A model generated the notes under the pieces. It worked only from the letters and a program-made list of their open reading frames with translations. It was not told the origin of the DNA and searched no databases. Shown here piece after piece: positions 34,670 through 43,136 of a stretch of 64,000 nucleotides of DNA. Source of the DNA: Leptolyngbya boryana PCC 6306 (GTDB lineage Bacteria; Cyanobacteriota; Cyanobacteriia; Leptolyngbyales; Leptolyngbyaceae); assembly GCF_000353285.1 (NCBI RefSeq), contig NZ_KB731324.1, forward strand, positions 5,846,577 through 5,910,576, given 5' to 3'. A program made the position numbers and the translations under genes. Position 1 is the first letter of the stretch. Every line of letters begins with the position of its first letter.

Positions 34670-34771
34670 AGTAATCTAGCAGGAAAAGGCTGTGAGAACT
34701 GTAACATGAGGCGGAGAGGACAAAATCCACCGCAAGAAGAATCAAGATTAATTCGGAAATCGTAATTTTTT

Positions 34772-35200
34772 ATGGCTCATCGCAATCCTGCTCCCACCGT
34801 TGACATTATCATCGAACTCATTGATCGCCCCCATCGCCCGATCGTGCTGATCGAACGCCTCAATCCCCCACATGGATGGGCAATTCCCGGCGGTTTCATC
34901 GATTACGGAAATTCGGCTGAGAAAACCGCACATCTTGAAGCCGAAGAAGAAACTGGACTGCACATTGAACTCATTGATTTACTGGGAGTTTATTCTGATC
35001 CCGATCGTGATGCGCGCCAACATACGATGAGCATTGCGTACATTGCCACTGCCAAGGGCGAACCCAAAGCAGGTGATGATGCCAAAAATGTGCGGATTGT
35101 CGAGATTTGGGAGATCCCTGAGAATTTATGTTTTGATCACGATCGCATTTTGCACGATTATTTACAGTACAGAAATTATGGAATGCGCCCAAGATTATGA
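34772..35200 (+). CDS. NUDIX hydrolase with an altered Nudix box
   Basis: 142 residues. The Nudix segment is residues 41-63 ([20 protein letters not shown] then TGL). In the consensus GX5EX7REUXEEXGU, Glu56, Glu59, Glu60 and Gly62 are kept, but the first Glu is Asn47 and the Arg is Leu55. The fold is clearly Nudix ([11 protein letters not shown]), probably acting on nucleoside-diphosphate-type compounds, though the changed Arg could lower or alter activity. The last four bases (ATGA) overlap the start of the RidA-like gene, so the two are translationally coupled. Confidence 0.85.
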   Translation: MAHRNPAPTVDIIIELIDRPHRPIVLIERLNPPHGWAIPGGFIDYGNSAEKTAHLEAEEETGLHIELIDLLGVYSDPDRDARQHTMSIAYIATAKGEPKAGDDAKNVRIVEIWEIPENLCFDHDRILHDYLQYRNYGMRPRL

Positions 35201-35586
35201 AAAAAGTAATTCGGACTGATGCGGCTCCGGCTCCGGTTGGTCCTTACAATCAAGCGATCGTGGCTCAAGGTTTAGTCTTTGTCGCAGGTCAAATCTCACT
35301 CGATCCGCAGACGGGTGAAATTGTCGGTGCTGGCGATGTTGCGGCTCAAACCGAACGAGCCATGACCAGTTTGAAAGCCATCTTAGAAGCGGCTGGTTCG
35401 TCGCTCGATGATGTTGTCAAAACGATGGTCTGCTTGAAAGACATGAACGATTTTGCGGCAATGAATGCGGTCTATGCCAAATATTTTGATGAAGCAACTG
35501 CACCCGCAAGAGTTTGTGTGGAAGTCGCTCGCTTGCCAAAAGATGTTTTGGTTGAGATCGACTGTGTTGCAACACTGAAAGATTAG
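35197..35586 (+). CDS. ridA: RidA-family reactive intermediate/imine deaminase
   Basis: 129 residues of the YjgF/YER057c/UK114 fold: [47 protein letters not shown], and [20 protein letters not shown] with the catalytic Arg of PAR. RidA hydrolyses 2-iminobutanoate/2-iminopropanoate released by PLP-dependent dehydratases. It overlaps the Nudix gene by ATGA. A housekeeping-metabolite-repair pair is plausible. A HIP1-containing hairpin follows. Confidence 0.93.
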   Translation: MKKVIRTDAAPAPVGPYNQAIVAQGLVFVAGQISLDPQTGEIVGAGDVAAQTERAMTSLKAILEAAGSSLDDVVKTMVCLKDMNDFAAMNAVYAKYFDEATAPARVCVEVARLPKDVLVEIDCVATLKD

Positions 35587-35592
35587 GAGAAC

Positions 35593-35635
35593 TGCGATCG
35601 CTCTTGAACCTGATTCACAAGCGAGAGCGATCGCA
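35593..35635 (+). terminator. Hairpin with HIP1 arms after ridA
   Basis: TGCGATCGCTCT (35593-35604) and AGAGCGATCGCA (35624-35635) are perfectly complementary over 12 bp around a 19-nt loop. There is no T-tract, so termination is uncertain. Confidence 0.55.
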
Positions 35636-35739
35636 TCGAAGCGCGATGGCTGGAAGATTCACATCACAAGGTAAATGCTTGTTCTGGAACGGGTACGGGC
35701 TTTTGTCGATTTGAATATTGGAAATTAGTTGTGTGAGAT

Positions 35740-36561
35740 TCAATACTCTACTAGATGAGCAGTCTTAACATTTTTTGCAAGTTTCAATTTCTCCAACAGT
35801 CGAATCGTCAACCATATCAGATCCACTTCCCACCAGCGCTTGCCAAACTGCGCCGAAGCTTGATAAGCATGATGATTGTTGTGCCATCCTTCTCCAAAAG
35901 TCAGCAATGCTGCCCACCAGCAATTCGTCGATCGATCATTGACCGCATAGTTCCGATAGCCAAAAGTATGACATGCACTATTGACAAAGCACGTACTGTG
36001 AAAGCCAACAAACAATCGCGCAAAAATTCCCCAAACTACGAAGGGCATTCCACCGAGACCATAAAGCAAAACAGCTAATGCAATCTGTAAAGCAATGTAG
36101 TGCTTGTGGCAAAACTGATAAAACGAATCATGAGCAATATCTTGAGTGAATCGATGCAGTTCTGAATGAGATGGAACCTCGTGCATCAGCCAACTGATAT
36201 GACTCCACCAAAATCCCTGAGTCGAATCATGTGGATCACCAGTCCGATCGGCAAACAAATGGTGCATTCGATGATAGCCGACCCAACCCTTCACGGCTCC
36301 TTGACCTGCCAATGTGCCACACAAGATAAAGAAGTATTCTAACCATTTGACCGTTTTGAAACTGCGATGCGTTGCTAGGCGGTGGAATCCTAAAGAGATT
36401 CCTAGCCCGATCGTCAGCCAATGCAAGAATAGAGCAACTCCAACGGCTGACCAACTAAAATAAGCGGGAGACAGTGCAAGTAAGGCTCCTAAATGCAAGA
36501 AAACAACAACAGTAATTACAGTCCAACGAGGACGTGGAGAAGTCAAACGGACATCGGTCAT
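35740..36561 (-). CDS. desC: Acyl-lipid/acyl-CoA desaturase, Delta9 type
   Basis: 273 residues with the three histidine boxes of membrane di-iron desaturases: HRLATH (60-65), HRMHH (97-101) and HNNHH (227-231), plus four or more hydrophobic segments. Length and box spacing match cyanobacterial DesC-type Delta9 desaturases, which introduce the first double bond into lipid-bound acyl chains. It begins 37 bp after the stop of the unknown gene downstream of the cobalamin riboswitch and on the same strand, so it may be part of that transcript. The gene symbol is by similarity of type; positional specificity is not proved. Confidence 0.85.
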   Translation of the reverse strand: MTDVRLTSPRPRWTVITVVVFLHLGALLALSPAYFSWSAVGVALFLHWLTIGLGISLGFHRLATHRSFKTVKWLEYFFILCGTLAGQGAVKGWVGYHRMHHLFADRTGDPHDSTQGFWWSHISWLMHEVPSHSELHRFTQDIAHDSFYQFCHKHYIALQIALAVLLYGLGGMPFVVWGIFARLFVGFHSTCFVNSACHTFGYRNYAVNDRSTNCWWAALLTFGEGWHNNHHAYQASAQFGKRWWEVDLIWLTIRLLEKLKLAKNVKTAHLVEY

Positions 36562-36598
36562 GAATTTTGCTCAAACGGTTTGGATAAAATCAGCGTGA

Positions 36599-37054
36599 TC
36601 ACTCAGCACGATTGCGCTCTGTGGCTTCTAGTTGAAACTCACTCCAACGGTGCTGCACTTGTTTATAGCAATCAGCAGGAGAGATTTTTAGGTTTTGCAG
36701 TAGACTGACCTGAACTTCGCGATCCCGTCTCGCCAGAAGCACGATCGCTTGAGTTGGGTCATACGTCGCGATTGCCTCGTGAATCGCAACCCCAGCTTGG
36801 CTATCAACTTCAAGCATTCGCAAATATAGCTCGACTTGTGCCTGCGCGACGAACTCCTGCTCAAAGACTACAGAATCAATACTCAAATTCATTGAAGCAT
36901 TGATCCGATTCGTAATCTTGCAGGTTACTAGTCCTCGCCCTAGTCTCAAATAGCCATTCCAGCTAGTGAACCCTATCTGCAAAAAATTCTGCTGAATAAC
37001 CAGATCTTGCCAGTGATCAAAATGCGATCGCAAATCATAATGTTGAAACCTCAT
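36599..37054 (-). CDS. Unknown protein downstream of a cobalamin riboswitch
   Basis: 151 residues from ATG 37054, chosen because AGGGGA lies about 5 nt upstream; a TTG at 37087 is the alternative. The sequence (MRFQHYDLRSHFDHWQDLVI, SWNGYLRLGRGLVTCKI, and a C terminus RWSEFQLEATERNRAE) has no signal peptide, membrane helix or motif I recognise. Its ATG overlaps the TGA of a 21-codon leader ORF (TGATG), and a cobalamin aptamer lies 117 bp upstream. This suggests B12-dependent control. The acyl desaturase gene follows 37 bp downstream. Function unknown. Confidence 0.75.
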   Translation of the reverse strand: MRFQHYDLRSHFDHWQDLVIQQNFLQIGFTSWNGYLRLGRGLVTCKITNRINASMNLSIDSVVFEQEFVAQAQVELYLRMLEVDSQAGVAIHEAIATYDPTQAIVLLARRDREVQVSLLQNLKISPADCYKQVQHRWSEFQLEATERNRAE

Positions 37055-37119
37055 CAACTTCCCCTGAACTGCAAAATAGGGAAGCAAATCCGTTTTAAGA
37101 AACTAAGAACCATCATCAT
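37054..37119 (-). CDS. 21-codon leader ORF between the B12 riboswitch and the unknown gene
   Basis: It starts with three ATG codons (37119-37111) preceded by GAGG five bases upstream, and encodes MMMVLSFLKRICFPILQFRG plus Ser. Its TGA shares the A of the next gene's ATG (TGATG), the hallmark of translational coupling. The peptide is hydrophobic and basic. It may be a coupling device rather than a functional peptide; expression is not proved. Confidence 0.45.
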   Translation of the reverse strand: MMMVLSFLKRICFPILQFRGS

Positions 37120-37170
37120 CCGTACCTCGCAGATGAAACACAACAGACATACCTCTTAAAGAGGCGCTAT

Positions 37171-37289
37171 GCATCGGCGGGCATCCTGACTCAAAGAACA
37201 CAGTTCTTATCACAGTTGCGGGACAGCGTCGGGTTTGCACCGAACTTTCCCCCTTGCGTCTAATGGCTGATTCCCATCAGAACCGATAC
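37171..37289 (-). promoter_or_regulatory. Cobalamin (B12) riboswitch
   Basis: On the minus strand the conserved core is readable: GCGCTGTCCCGCAACTG-like CGCTGTCCCGCAACTGTGA (rc of 37210-37228), the upstream GGTGCAAACCCGACG segment, and the B12 box AGTCAGGATGCCCGCC (rc of 37176-37191). ATCGG (37287-37283) and CCGAT (37177-37173) can close P1. Immediately 3' is a CCTCTTTAAGAGG hairpin that may belong to the expression platform. The next genes on this strand are a leader ORF, an unknown protein and a desaturase, not a cobalamin gene. Confidence 0.92.
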
Positions 37290-37620
37290 TCATCTAGAGA
37301 GTAGCACGATCAAGCAAAATTAGACTCATCTTTGCCGCACTTCACCCACTCAAACTGGATTGAAAATGAGCCAATCATCTAAATCGTTTACTAAAGTAGT
37401 CTCTGAAGGCTCTCACATTTTGCACAGATCCACATATCGGTTACATTCCATGTTGTTGACGAGAATACCAAATCGCTAGTTCGCCGTCCTATTGTTCGCT
37501 GATCTAAAAAGTCGCGATTCCTCGGAACCGTTGCCTCTGAGCTATCATGTCGCGTAAAACTCTAACGCTATGCCCGATAAAGATGAGACTCGTTCAGAAA
37601 TTAAACTATCAAGTTGACCA
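37290..37620. other. Intergenic region upstream of the riboswitch
   Basis: About 330 bp between the 3' end of the DUF3574 gene and the riboswitch, both on the minus strand. It should contain the promoter of the riboswitch transcript. I see no gene, RNA fold or clear -35/-10 pair. Confidence 0.45.
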
Positions 37621-38061
37621 TTAAAACGAAACACACGATCGCTCATCCACGCGCAATACAGATTCTTGCTGAAATGCCTGTTTATAAGCGGCTCGAATCT
37701 GATCAATCTTCTTGCTACTCTCAACATTCATCGGATACAGTAGCGTCAAAAGTTGAGAGTTTTCTGCCACAACCTTACCCTGCGAATTCCGATATTGCCC
37801 CTTCGCGGCTACCCTTGTCAGCCCTTCAGGAAATAGCGGAGTCACAACGCGATCGACAAATTGCTGAAATTCAACCTGAGTCACTTCTGAGCGATCGGGT
37901 TTCGCGAATCCAAAAAATAACTCTGTTCGCATAAAAGCCTTGCCATGCGGTTGCAACTGGCAAGATTGATCCACAGATTCATCAACCTTTGCGAAAACCA
38001 GCAGCGGCACAATCAGCCCGCCTGCCACTCCTAAAATTAAGTGGAATCTAGATTTCATCAT
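37621..38061 (-). CDS. DUF3574 domain exported protein
   Basis: 146 residues. Signal peptide (KSRFHLILGVAGGLIVPLLV, FAK). The mature part FMRTELFFGFAKPDRSEVTQ, FVDRVVTPLFPEGLTRVAAK and GQYRNSQGKVVAENSQLLTL fits DUF3574, a family of small periplasmic proteins of unknown function (vT-P-F-P-G-L-T plus G-Q-W/Y-R are its hallmarks). A Cys near the start of the mature part (SCQLQ) is not in a lipobox. Two consecutive ATG codons (38061, 38058) are possible starts. Confidence 0.82.
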   Translation of the reverse strand: MMKSRFHLILGVAGGLIVPLLVFAKVDESVDQSCQLQPHGKAFMRTELFFGFAKPDRSEVTQVEFQQFVDRVVTPLFPEGLTRVAAKGQYRNSQGKVVAENSQLLTLLYPMNVESSKKIDQIRAAYKQAFQQESVLRVDERSCVSF

Positions 38062-38209
38062 ATCAACCTCAAATTCTCTGCTCTCTCACGTTGAAGTGCA
38101 ATTCTTCATGCAATCGCTCGATTTTTAAAACCTCGAAAAATCGATAGCTTGAATCGATCTCTGAGTGGGAATACTGAGACAAACCGATGGCAAACGGATA
38201 ATAGGGAGC

Positions 38210-38632
38210 ATGTGGCGCAAGCTAGACAATATCGTTCTAAATATCAGAACCTACGCCGATCTGAGTCCTGACCTCAGTATTCGACGACAGATCAATCAGG
38301 CAATGCGATCGCGCCCCACTCGCACATCCGAGGATTGGTATCGCTCATTTTGGCAACCGCTTTCAATTTCTCAAGATCTGGCAATTTTCGTTTATCAGCA
38401 AATGGAAGCGTATTCCGGGTTGCAATTCGCAAAAATTACCCCAAGCGATCGCTTAACCGAGGATCTTCAACTGCCTTTGGTCTGCTGGTTCGATTGGGAA
38501 TGTACCTTATGTGAGGACTTTCACGATCGCTTTGGCATTGAAATTCGCGATCGTTTGGATATTGGTATGCTGCATACCGTCCGAGATCTTGTTATATTTC
38601 TGAATCAGCAACTTTTATCGGTCAATTGCTGA
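38210..38632 (+). CDS. Hypothetical protein, possibly acyl-carrier-like (DUF1493-like)
   Basis: 140 residues from ATG 38210 (AGGGAG directly upstream); a GTG at 38165 is the alternative. The middle contains ITPSDRLTEDLQLPLVCWFD followed by WECTLCEDFHDRFGIEIRDR, reminiscent of the helix-loop-helix of DUF1493/acyl-carrier-like proteins, although a phosphopantetheine-type DSL serine is not present. No signal peptide. Its TGA overlaps the ATG of the puuE-like gene (TGATG), so the two are coupled. Assignment is weak. Confidence 0.55.
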   Translation: MWRKLDNIVLNIRTYADLSPDLSIRRQINQAMRSRPTRTSEDWYRSFWQPLSISQDLAIFVYQQMEAYSGLQFAKITPSDRLTEDLQLPLVCWFDWECTLCEDFHDRFGIEIRDRLDIGMLHTVRDLVIFLNQQLLSVNC

Positions 38633-39540
38633 TGCCTGATTCATATCCGCGCAATCTCGTGGGTTACGGACAAAATCCACCCCATCCCCAATGGAAAGAT
38701 CAAGCCAGAATCGCAGTTCAATTTGTCATCAACTACGAAGAAGGCGGCGAGAACTGCGTCCTCCACGGTGATCCCGCCTCGGAAGCGTTCTTGTCAGAAA
38801 TTGTTGGCGCGGCTCCCTTCCAGGGAATGCGCCACATGAATATGGAATCTTGTTACGAATACGGCAGCCGTGCCGGATTTTGGCGGTTATATCGCATGTT
38901 TACATCACGCAGAATTCCAGTCACCGTCTATGGTATCGCTATGGCATTAGAGCGAAATCCCGAAGCCGTTGCTGCGATGAAAGCCGCAGATTGGGAGATT
39001 GCCAGTCATGGGTACCGCTGGATTGAATACAAAGACTTCTCAGAAGCAGCCGAGCGAGAGCATCTAAAATTAGCGATCGACATTCACACCCGTGTCACAG
39101 GCAGTCGCCCACTCGGTTGGTACACCGGGCGCAGCAGCGAGCATACCGACAAACTTGTAATTGAGGAAGGCGGCTTTCTCTACAGTTCTGACAGCTATGC
39201 CGATGATCTCCCGTACTGGGTCAATACCGACCAAAAGCCGCATCTGATCATCCCGTATACGTTGGACAACAATGATATGCGGTTCGCCACGTCTCAAGGG
39301 TTTAACTCTGGCGATCAGTTTTTTGCCTATCTTCGTGATGCGTTTGACGTGCTTTATGCAGAAGGTGAAACTGCACCAAAAATGATGAGCATTGGCTTAC
39401 ACTGTCGCTTAGTTGGACGACCTGGACGAGCCGCTGCACTGATGCGATTTTTGGACTATGTGCAGCAGCACGATCGCGTTTGGCTCTGTCGTCGAATTGA
39501 TATTGCTCGACACTGGCACGAACATCACCAACCGAAATAA
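38632..39540 (+). CDS. puuE: PuuE-type allantoinase (polysaccharide-deacetylase family)
   Basis: 302 residues from ATG 38632. NodB-fold features: VQFVINYEEGGENCVLHGDP, MESCYEYGSRAGFWRLYRMF, the motif WEIASHGYRWIEYKDFS, and RPLGWYTGRSSEHTDKL. The combination NYEEGGE plus SHGYRWI is diagnostic for the metal-independent or metal-light PuuE allantoinases that open allantoin to allantoate. The expected late motif SIGLHCRLVGRPGRAAAL is present. Other ureide genes are not in the window. Translationally coupled to the preceding unknown gene. Confidence 0.87.
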   Translation: MPDSYPRNLVGYGQNPPHPQWKDQARIAVQFVINYEEGGENCVLHGDPASEAFLSEIVGAAPFQGMRHMNMESCYEYGSRAGFWRLYRMFTSRRIPVTVYGIAMALERNPEAVAAMKAADWEIASHGYRWIEYKDFSEAAEREHLKLAIDIHTRVTGSRPLGWYTGRSSEHTDKLVIEEGGFLYSSDSYADDLPYWVNTDQKPHLIIPYTLDNNDMRFATSQGFNSGDQFFAYLRDAFDVLYAEGETAPKMMSIGLHCRLVGRPGRAAALMRFLDYVQQHDRVWLCRRIDIARHWHEHHQPK

Positions 39541-39636
39541 CCCAGAACGCGGATGCCTTCCCGTTCAAAATTGATTACTGTGTTACTATCGAAATCAAAG
39601 CGTAATCATAATGAGTCCGTTTAAGGAGCTAATGGA

Positions 39637-41439
39637 ATGACACAAGCGATTGACCGGATGCAGTTGGACAATCCACAAGAATGGGATTTATCTGATTTAT
39701 ATCAAAACTTCAGCGATCCAAATTTCTCTCAAGATTTAGAGTCGTTGCAGCAACAAGCCAGCGAGTTTAGGGATGCACATCGCGGCAAGGTGAAAGATTT
39801 GAGCGCCGATCAATTAGCAGAGTGTTTTAAAACATTAGAAGCGATCGCTGAAAAATCCGGCTATCTCTATGCGTTTCCTTCTCTCATCTTCTCCGCCGAC
39901 ACCCGCAATACCGAAGCCAAGCAATTTCTAGATAAAGTCATGGAAGCGCTCACAGGCATTGAAAATCAGCTTCTTTTCTTTGATCTCGAACTGCAAAAAT
40001 TAGATGCTGCCAAATTTGAAACCCTACAAAAAGCTTCTACCCTAGCAACCTATCAGCATTATCTCAATCGCATTGCGAAGTACCGACCCCATACACTCTC
40101 TGAAGAAGTTGAACAAACCCGCAACCAAGATAGCTTAACGGGACGACAAGCATTTATCCAACTGAGATCAGTTCACCTGGGCGAACAAGAATACGAACCT
40201 GTCACGACTCCCGATGGTCGCATCGTCAGCACCGAATCAGAACTGAGTGCATTGCTCTATCACCCCGATGCAGAAATCCGAACAGCAGGCTATCAATCTG
40301 TTCGGAAAGTCATGAAACAGCATAATTCGCTGTATGCTTACATTTTGAATTCCGTAGCACAAGATCACAAGATCGAAAATCAGATGCGCGGCTATGAGTC
40401 TACTTTGCAGAAGCAACTGCTAGCAGATGAAGTTTCTGAACCTGTATTTCGAGCAATCATGCAGGGAACAGGCGATCGCTTTGATCTCTTCCAGCGCTAC
40501 TACACTCTAAAAGGTCAAGCGCTAGGACAGAAAATTCGCACAGCCGATCTTTATGCACCCTGGGGAACTGAAGCAACTCCAGCCGTCACCTACAAAACAG
40601 GAGTCGAAACGCTGCTTTCTGCATTAGATCAGTTTGATCCGAACTATGCCCGTCGAGCAGAAGAATTCTTCGTGAAAAACTGGGTCGATGCAAAAGTCCG
40701 ACCTGGCAAACGCGGTGGTGCATTCTGTTCCTACACCTACGGCAAACACAGCTATCTACTGATGTCATACACTGATGACTACAATTCGTTGTTCACCCTA
40801 GCACACGAAATGGGTCATGGATTGCACTTTGCTTGGATTGACGATCGACAAACCTACTTCAACAGCAATCCTCCAATGGTGCTAGCTGAAATCGCATCAA
40901 CCTTCAATGAATTGCTGTTGCTAGACTATCTGCTGAAGCAAGCTAAAAACGATAAGGCTTTGACGAAATCATTGATCACACGACAACTTGAAGATCAGTT
41001 AAATCTATTATTCCGGCAAAGCACAATTAGCCGCCTAGAGCTAGCTGTTCATGAACGTGCCGCTCAAAGCAGTTTTGATCAATCCTTTGTCAACCAAGAA
41101 TGGATGAAATTATATCAAACTCTTTGTGGTGATGCAGTTGAAGTTCTGCCTGAACATCAATACGATTGGGCAAGAATCGGACATATCTACTTCAAGCCCT
41201 TCTACTGCTATCAGTACACAGCATCAAACATTGTGAGTCTGGCTTGCTATCAGAAGTATCTCGAAGTTGGGAAAGACTTTATTCCTGGGTATTTAGAGCT
41301 ACTCGCCGCAGGTGGCAGCCTAGACCAAGTGACTGCACTGCGTCAGTATGTTGGCGTTGACATTGAAGATCCCGCAACAATCCGGGGAGCTTTAACCTAT
41401 GTTGAGAAGCTACTAGATCAGTTGCAAGCTAGCCTGTAA
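39637..41439 (+). CDS. pepF: Oligoendopeptidase F (M3 metallopeptidase)
   Basis: 600 residues, typical M3B length. Zinc motif HEMGH with His390, Glu391 and His394 (FTLAHEMGHGLHFAW); the third ligand Glu lies in LAEIASTFNELLL. N-terminal helical PepF domain (residues 20-190: EWDLSDLYQNFSDPNF). It cleaves cytosolic oligopeptides. The ATG has AAGGAG about 10 bases upstream. Single gene, ending in a hairpin shared with the convergent glgA. Confidence 0.95.
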   Translation: MTQAIDRMQLDNPQEWDLSDLYQNFSDPNFSQDLESLQQQASEFRDAHRGKVKDLSADQLAECFKTLEAIAEKSGYLYAFPSLIFSADTRNTEAKQFLDKVMEALTGIENQLLFFDLELQKLDAAKFETLQKASTLATYQHYLNRIAKYRPHTLSEEVEQTRNQDSLTGRQAFIQLRSVHLGEQEYEPVTTPDGRIVSTESELSALLYHPDAEIRTAGYQSVRKVMKQHNSLYAYILNSVAQDHKIENQMRGYESTLQKQLLADEVSEPVFRAIMQGTGDRFDLFQRYYTLKGQALGQKIRTADLYAPWGTEATPAVTYKTGVETLLSALDQFDPNYARRAEEFFVKNWVDAKVRPGKRGGAFCSYTYGKHSYLLMSYTDDYNSLFTLAHEMGHGLHFAWIDDRQTYFNSNPPMVLAEIASTFNELLLLDYLLKQAKNDKALTKSLITRQLEDQLNLLFRQSTISRLELAVHERAAQSSFDQSFVNQEWMKLYQTLCGDAVEVLPEHQYDWARIGHIYFKPFYCYQYTASNIVSLACYQKYLEVGKDFIPGYLELLAAGGSLDQVTALRQYVGVDIEDPATIRGALTYVEKLLDQLQASL

Positions 41440-41453
41440 ATGACTTAAACAAA

Positions 41454-41487
41454 GAAGTTCCAGTGAACTGTAATTCACTGGAGCTTC
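41454..41487. terminator. Bidirectional hairpin between pepF and glgA
   Basis: GAAGTTCCAGTGAA pairs with TTCACTGGAGCTTC (14 positions, one T-G wobble), loop CTGTAA. It has no long T-tract; position between convergent genes favours a terminator. Confidence 0.65.
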
Positions 41488-41514
41488 TCAGAATTTATCC
41501 AGCTCTGTCAACTG

Positions 41515-42990
41515 CTACTTATGCCGAATATTGTTATATAATTCCGCATACTCTTTAGCTGATTCCGTCCAAGAATAGTCATACTTCATTCCCTGAATCG
41601 CCAACTGATTAAAGACCTGCCGATTCTGTCCCCAAAGATCAAAAGCTCGTCCCATCGCGGACTCTAAGGCATAGTTATCCTTGTCATAGAATACAAATCC
41701 GTTTCTCTCTTCAGGCAGGTGGTTTTGATCATAATCATGATCAAATACTGTATTGATCAACCCTCCCACACCTCGAACGATCGGGACAGTTCCATACTTC
41801 AAACTGATCACTTGTGTCAGACCACAAGGCTCAAAGTTACTCGGCACGACGATCATATCTGCGCCCGCATAGATTAAATGGGATAGCTCCTCATTGAATC
41901 CAAGCTCAATATGACAATCGGGATTATTATTCAGAAACTCTTTCTCATGTCTAAACCATTTGTCGATCGACGACTCCGTTGCCGATCCTAATAAAACATA
42001 CTGTGCCCCTCTTTCTAAGGCATAGTAAATCGAATGATGCACCAAATGCACCCCTTTTTGATCATCTAATCGTCCAATGAAACAGACGATCGGCTTATCT
42101 GAATCTTCTAACAACAATCGCTCTCGCAGAGCCTTTTTGTTATAAGCCTTTTGATCAAATGTTTCCGCCGAGTAATGATAAGGCAGATATCGATCGTTCT
42201 CAGGATTCCAGAAGCCATAATCCAATCCATTCAAAATTCCAGAGAACTTATCTTGATGGACTTCTAAAGTATGTCCTAATCCATAGCTCACATCTGTATG
42301 TCGAGCTTCCCAGGCATGATGAGGTGAGACAGTTGTTACTGCATTTGCATAAACAATTCCACCTTTCATAAAATTGATCGAAAACGGATTAAAGTTATCT
42401 CTCAATTTGTCATAGCTGAAATAGTATTCAGGTCGTCTCAACTGCACCGCTTCGAGAACTTGCGTCCCCGCAAATCCTTGATGCTTAAAGTTATGAATCG
42501 TATAGCAAACTCGCTGATTTGCCATTCCGTGATACTTATAAATCTCGAATAGCATCACCGGAACCAAGCCCGTTTGCCAATCATGACAATGAATCACATC
42601 AGGTCGCTTATTACTTTGAAGCAAAAACTCTAATGCCGCTTTGCTAAAGAATGCAAACCGCATGTTGTCATCATCGCAACCGTAGTACACTCCTCGATCG
42701 AAGTAAAAATCTTCCGAATGCGGCTCAATAAAGAAACAAACCCGACCATGCACCCAGCCGCAATACACCGAACAATGAACCCACCCATCAAACCAGGGGA
42801 CATATAAATCTCGATATGCATCGTGCAGCCCCCAGATATGGTCGTACCGCATGCAGTCATACTTAGGCAGAATCAACTCTACACAATGCCCTTGATTCTC
42901 CAATTCCCGGCTCAGACCATAAACCACGTCCCCCAAACCGCCCGCCTTAATCACTGGCGCACACTCGGAGGCAATTTGCACAATATACAT
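41515..42990 (-). CDS. glgA: Glycogen synthase, GlgA2-type
   Basis: 491 residues from ATG 42990, preceded by AGGGGG about 7 bases upstream; a start at 43011 would add seven residues. GT5 features: ADP-glucose motif KAGGLGDVVYGL (Lys15), VIHCHDWQTGLVPV, CFIGRLDDQKGVHL, and the C-terminal PSNFEPCGLTQVISLKYGTV-type block with the catalytic Glu. It extends alpha-1,4-glucan with ADP-glucose. The sequence resembles the second (GlgA2) class found in filamentous cyanobacteria. Divergent from the GH57 gene 146 bp away, perhaps sharing regulation. Confidence 0.94.
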   Translation of the reverse strand: MYIVQIASECAPVIKAGGLGDVVYGLSRELENQGHCVELILPKYDCMRYDHIWGLHDAYRDLYVPWFDGWVHCSVYCGWVHGRVCFFIEPHSEDFYFDRGVYYGCDDDNMRFAFFSKAALEFLLQSNKRPDVIHCHDWQTGLVPVMLFEIYKYHGMANQRVCYTIHNFKHQGFAGTQVLEAVQLRRPEYYFSYDKLRDNFNPFSINFMKGGIVYANAVTTVSPHHAWEARHTDVSYGLGHTLEVHQDKFSGILNGLDYGFWNPENDRYLPYHYSAETFDQKAYNKKALRERLLLEDSDKPIVCFIGRLDDQKGVHLVHHSIYYALERGAQYVLLGSATESSIDKWFRHEKEFLNNNPDCHIELGFNEELSHLIYAGADMIVVPSNFEPCGLTQVISLKYGTVPIVRGVGGLINTVFDHDYDQNHLPEERNGFVFYDKDNYALESAMGRAFDLWGQNRQVFNQLAIQGMKYDYSWTESAKEYAELYNNIRHK

Positions 42991-43136
42991 TTCTATCCCC
43001 CTAGTTAACAAAAATTCATTTTTTGATGTCTTTATTCAATACGTAACCTTGATTTTTTGCAAGTCGCCTCAAAACTTAAACCTCTTTTGAGAACGTCTGA
43101 TCTAAGATCTGACCCTACAGACTCAAGGATCTCCCC

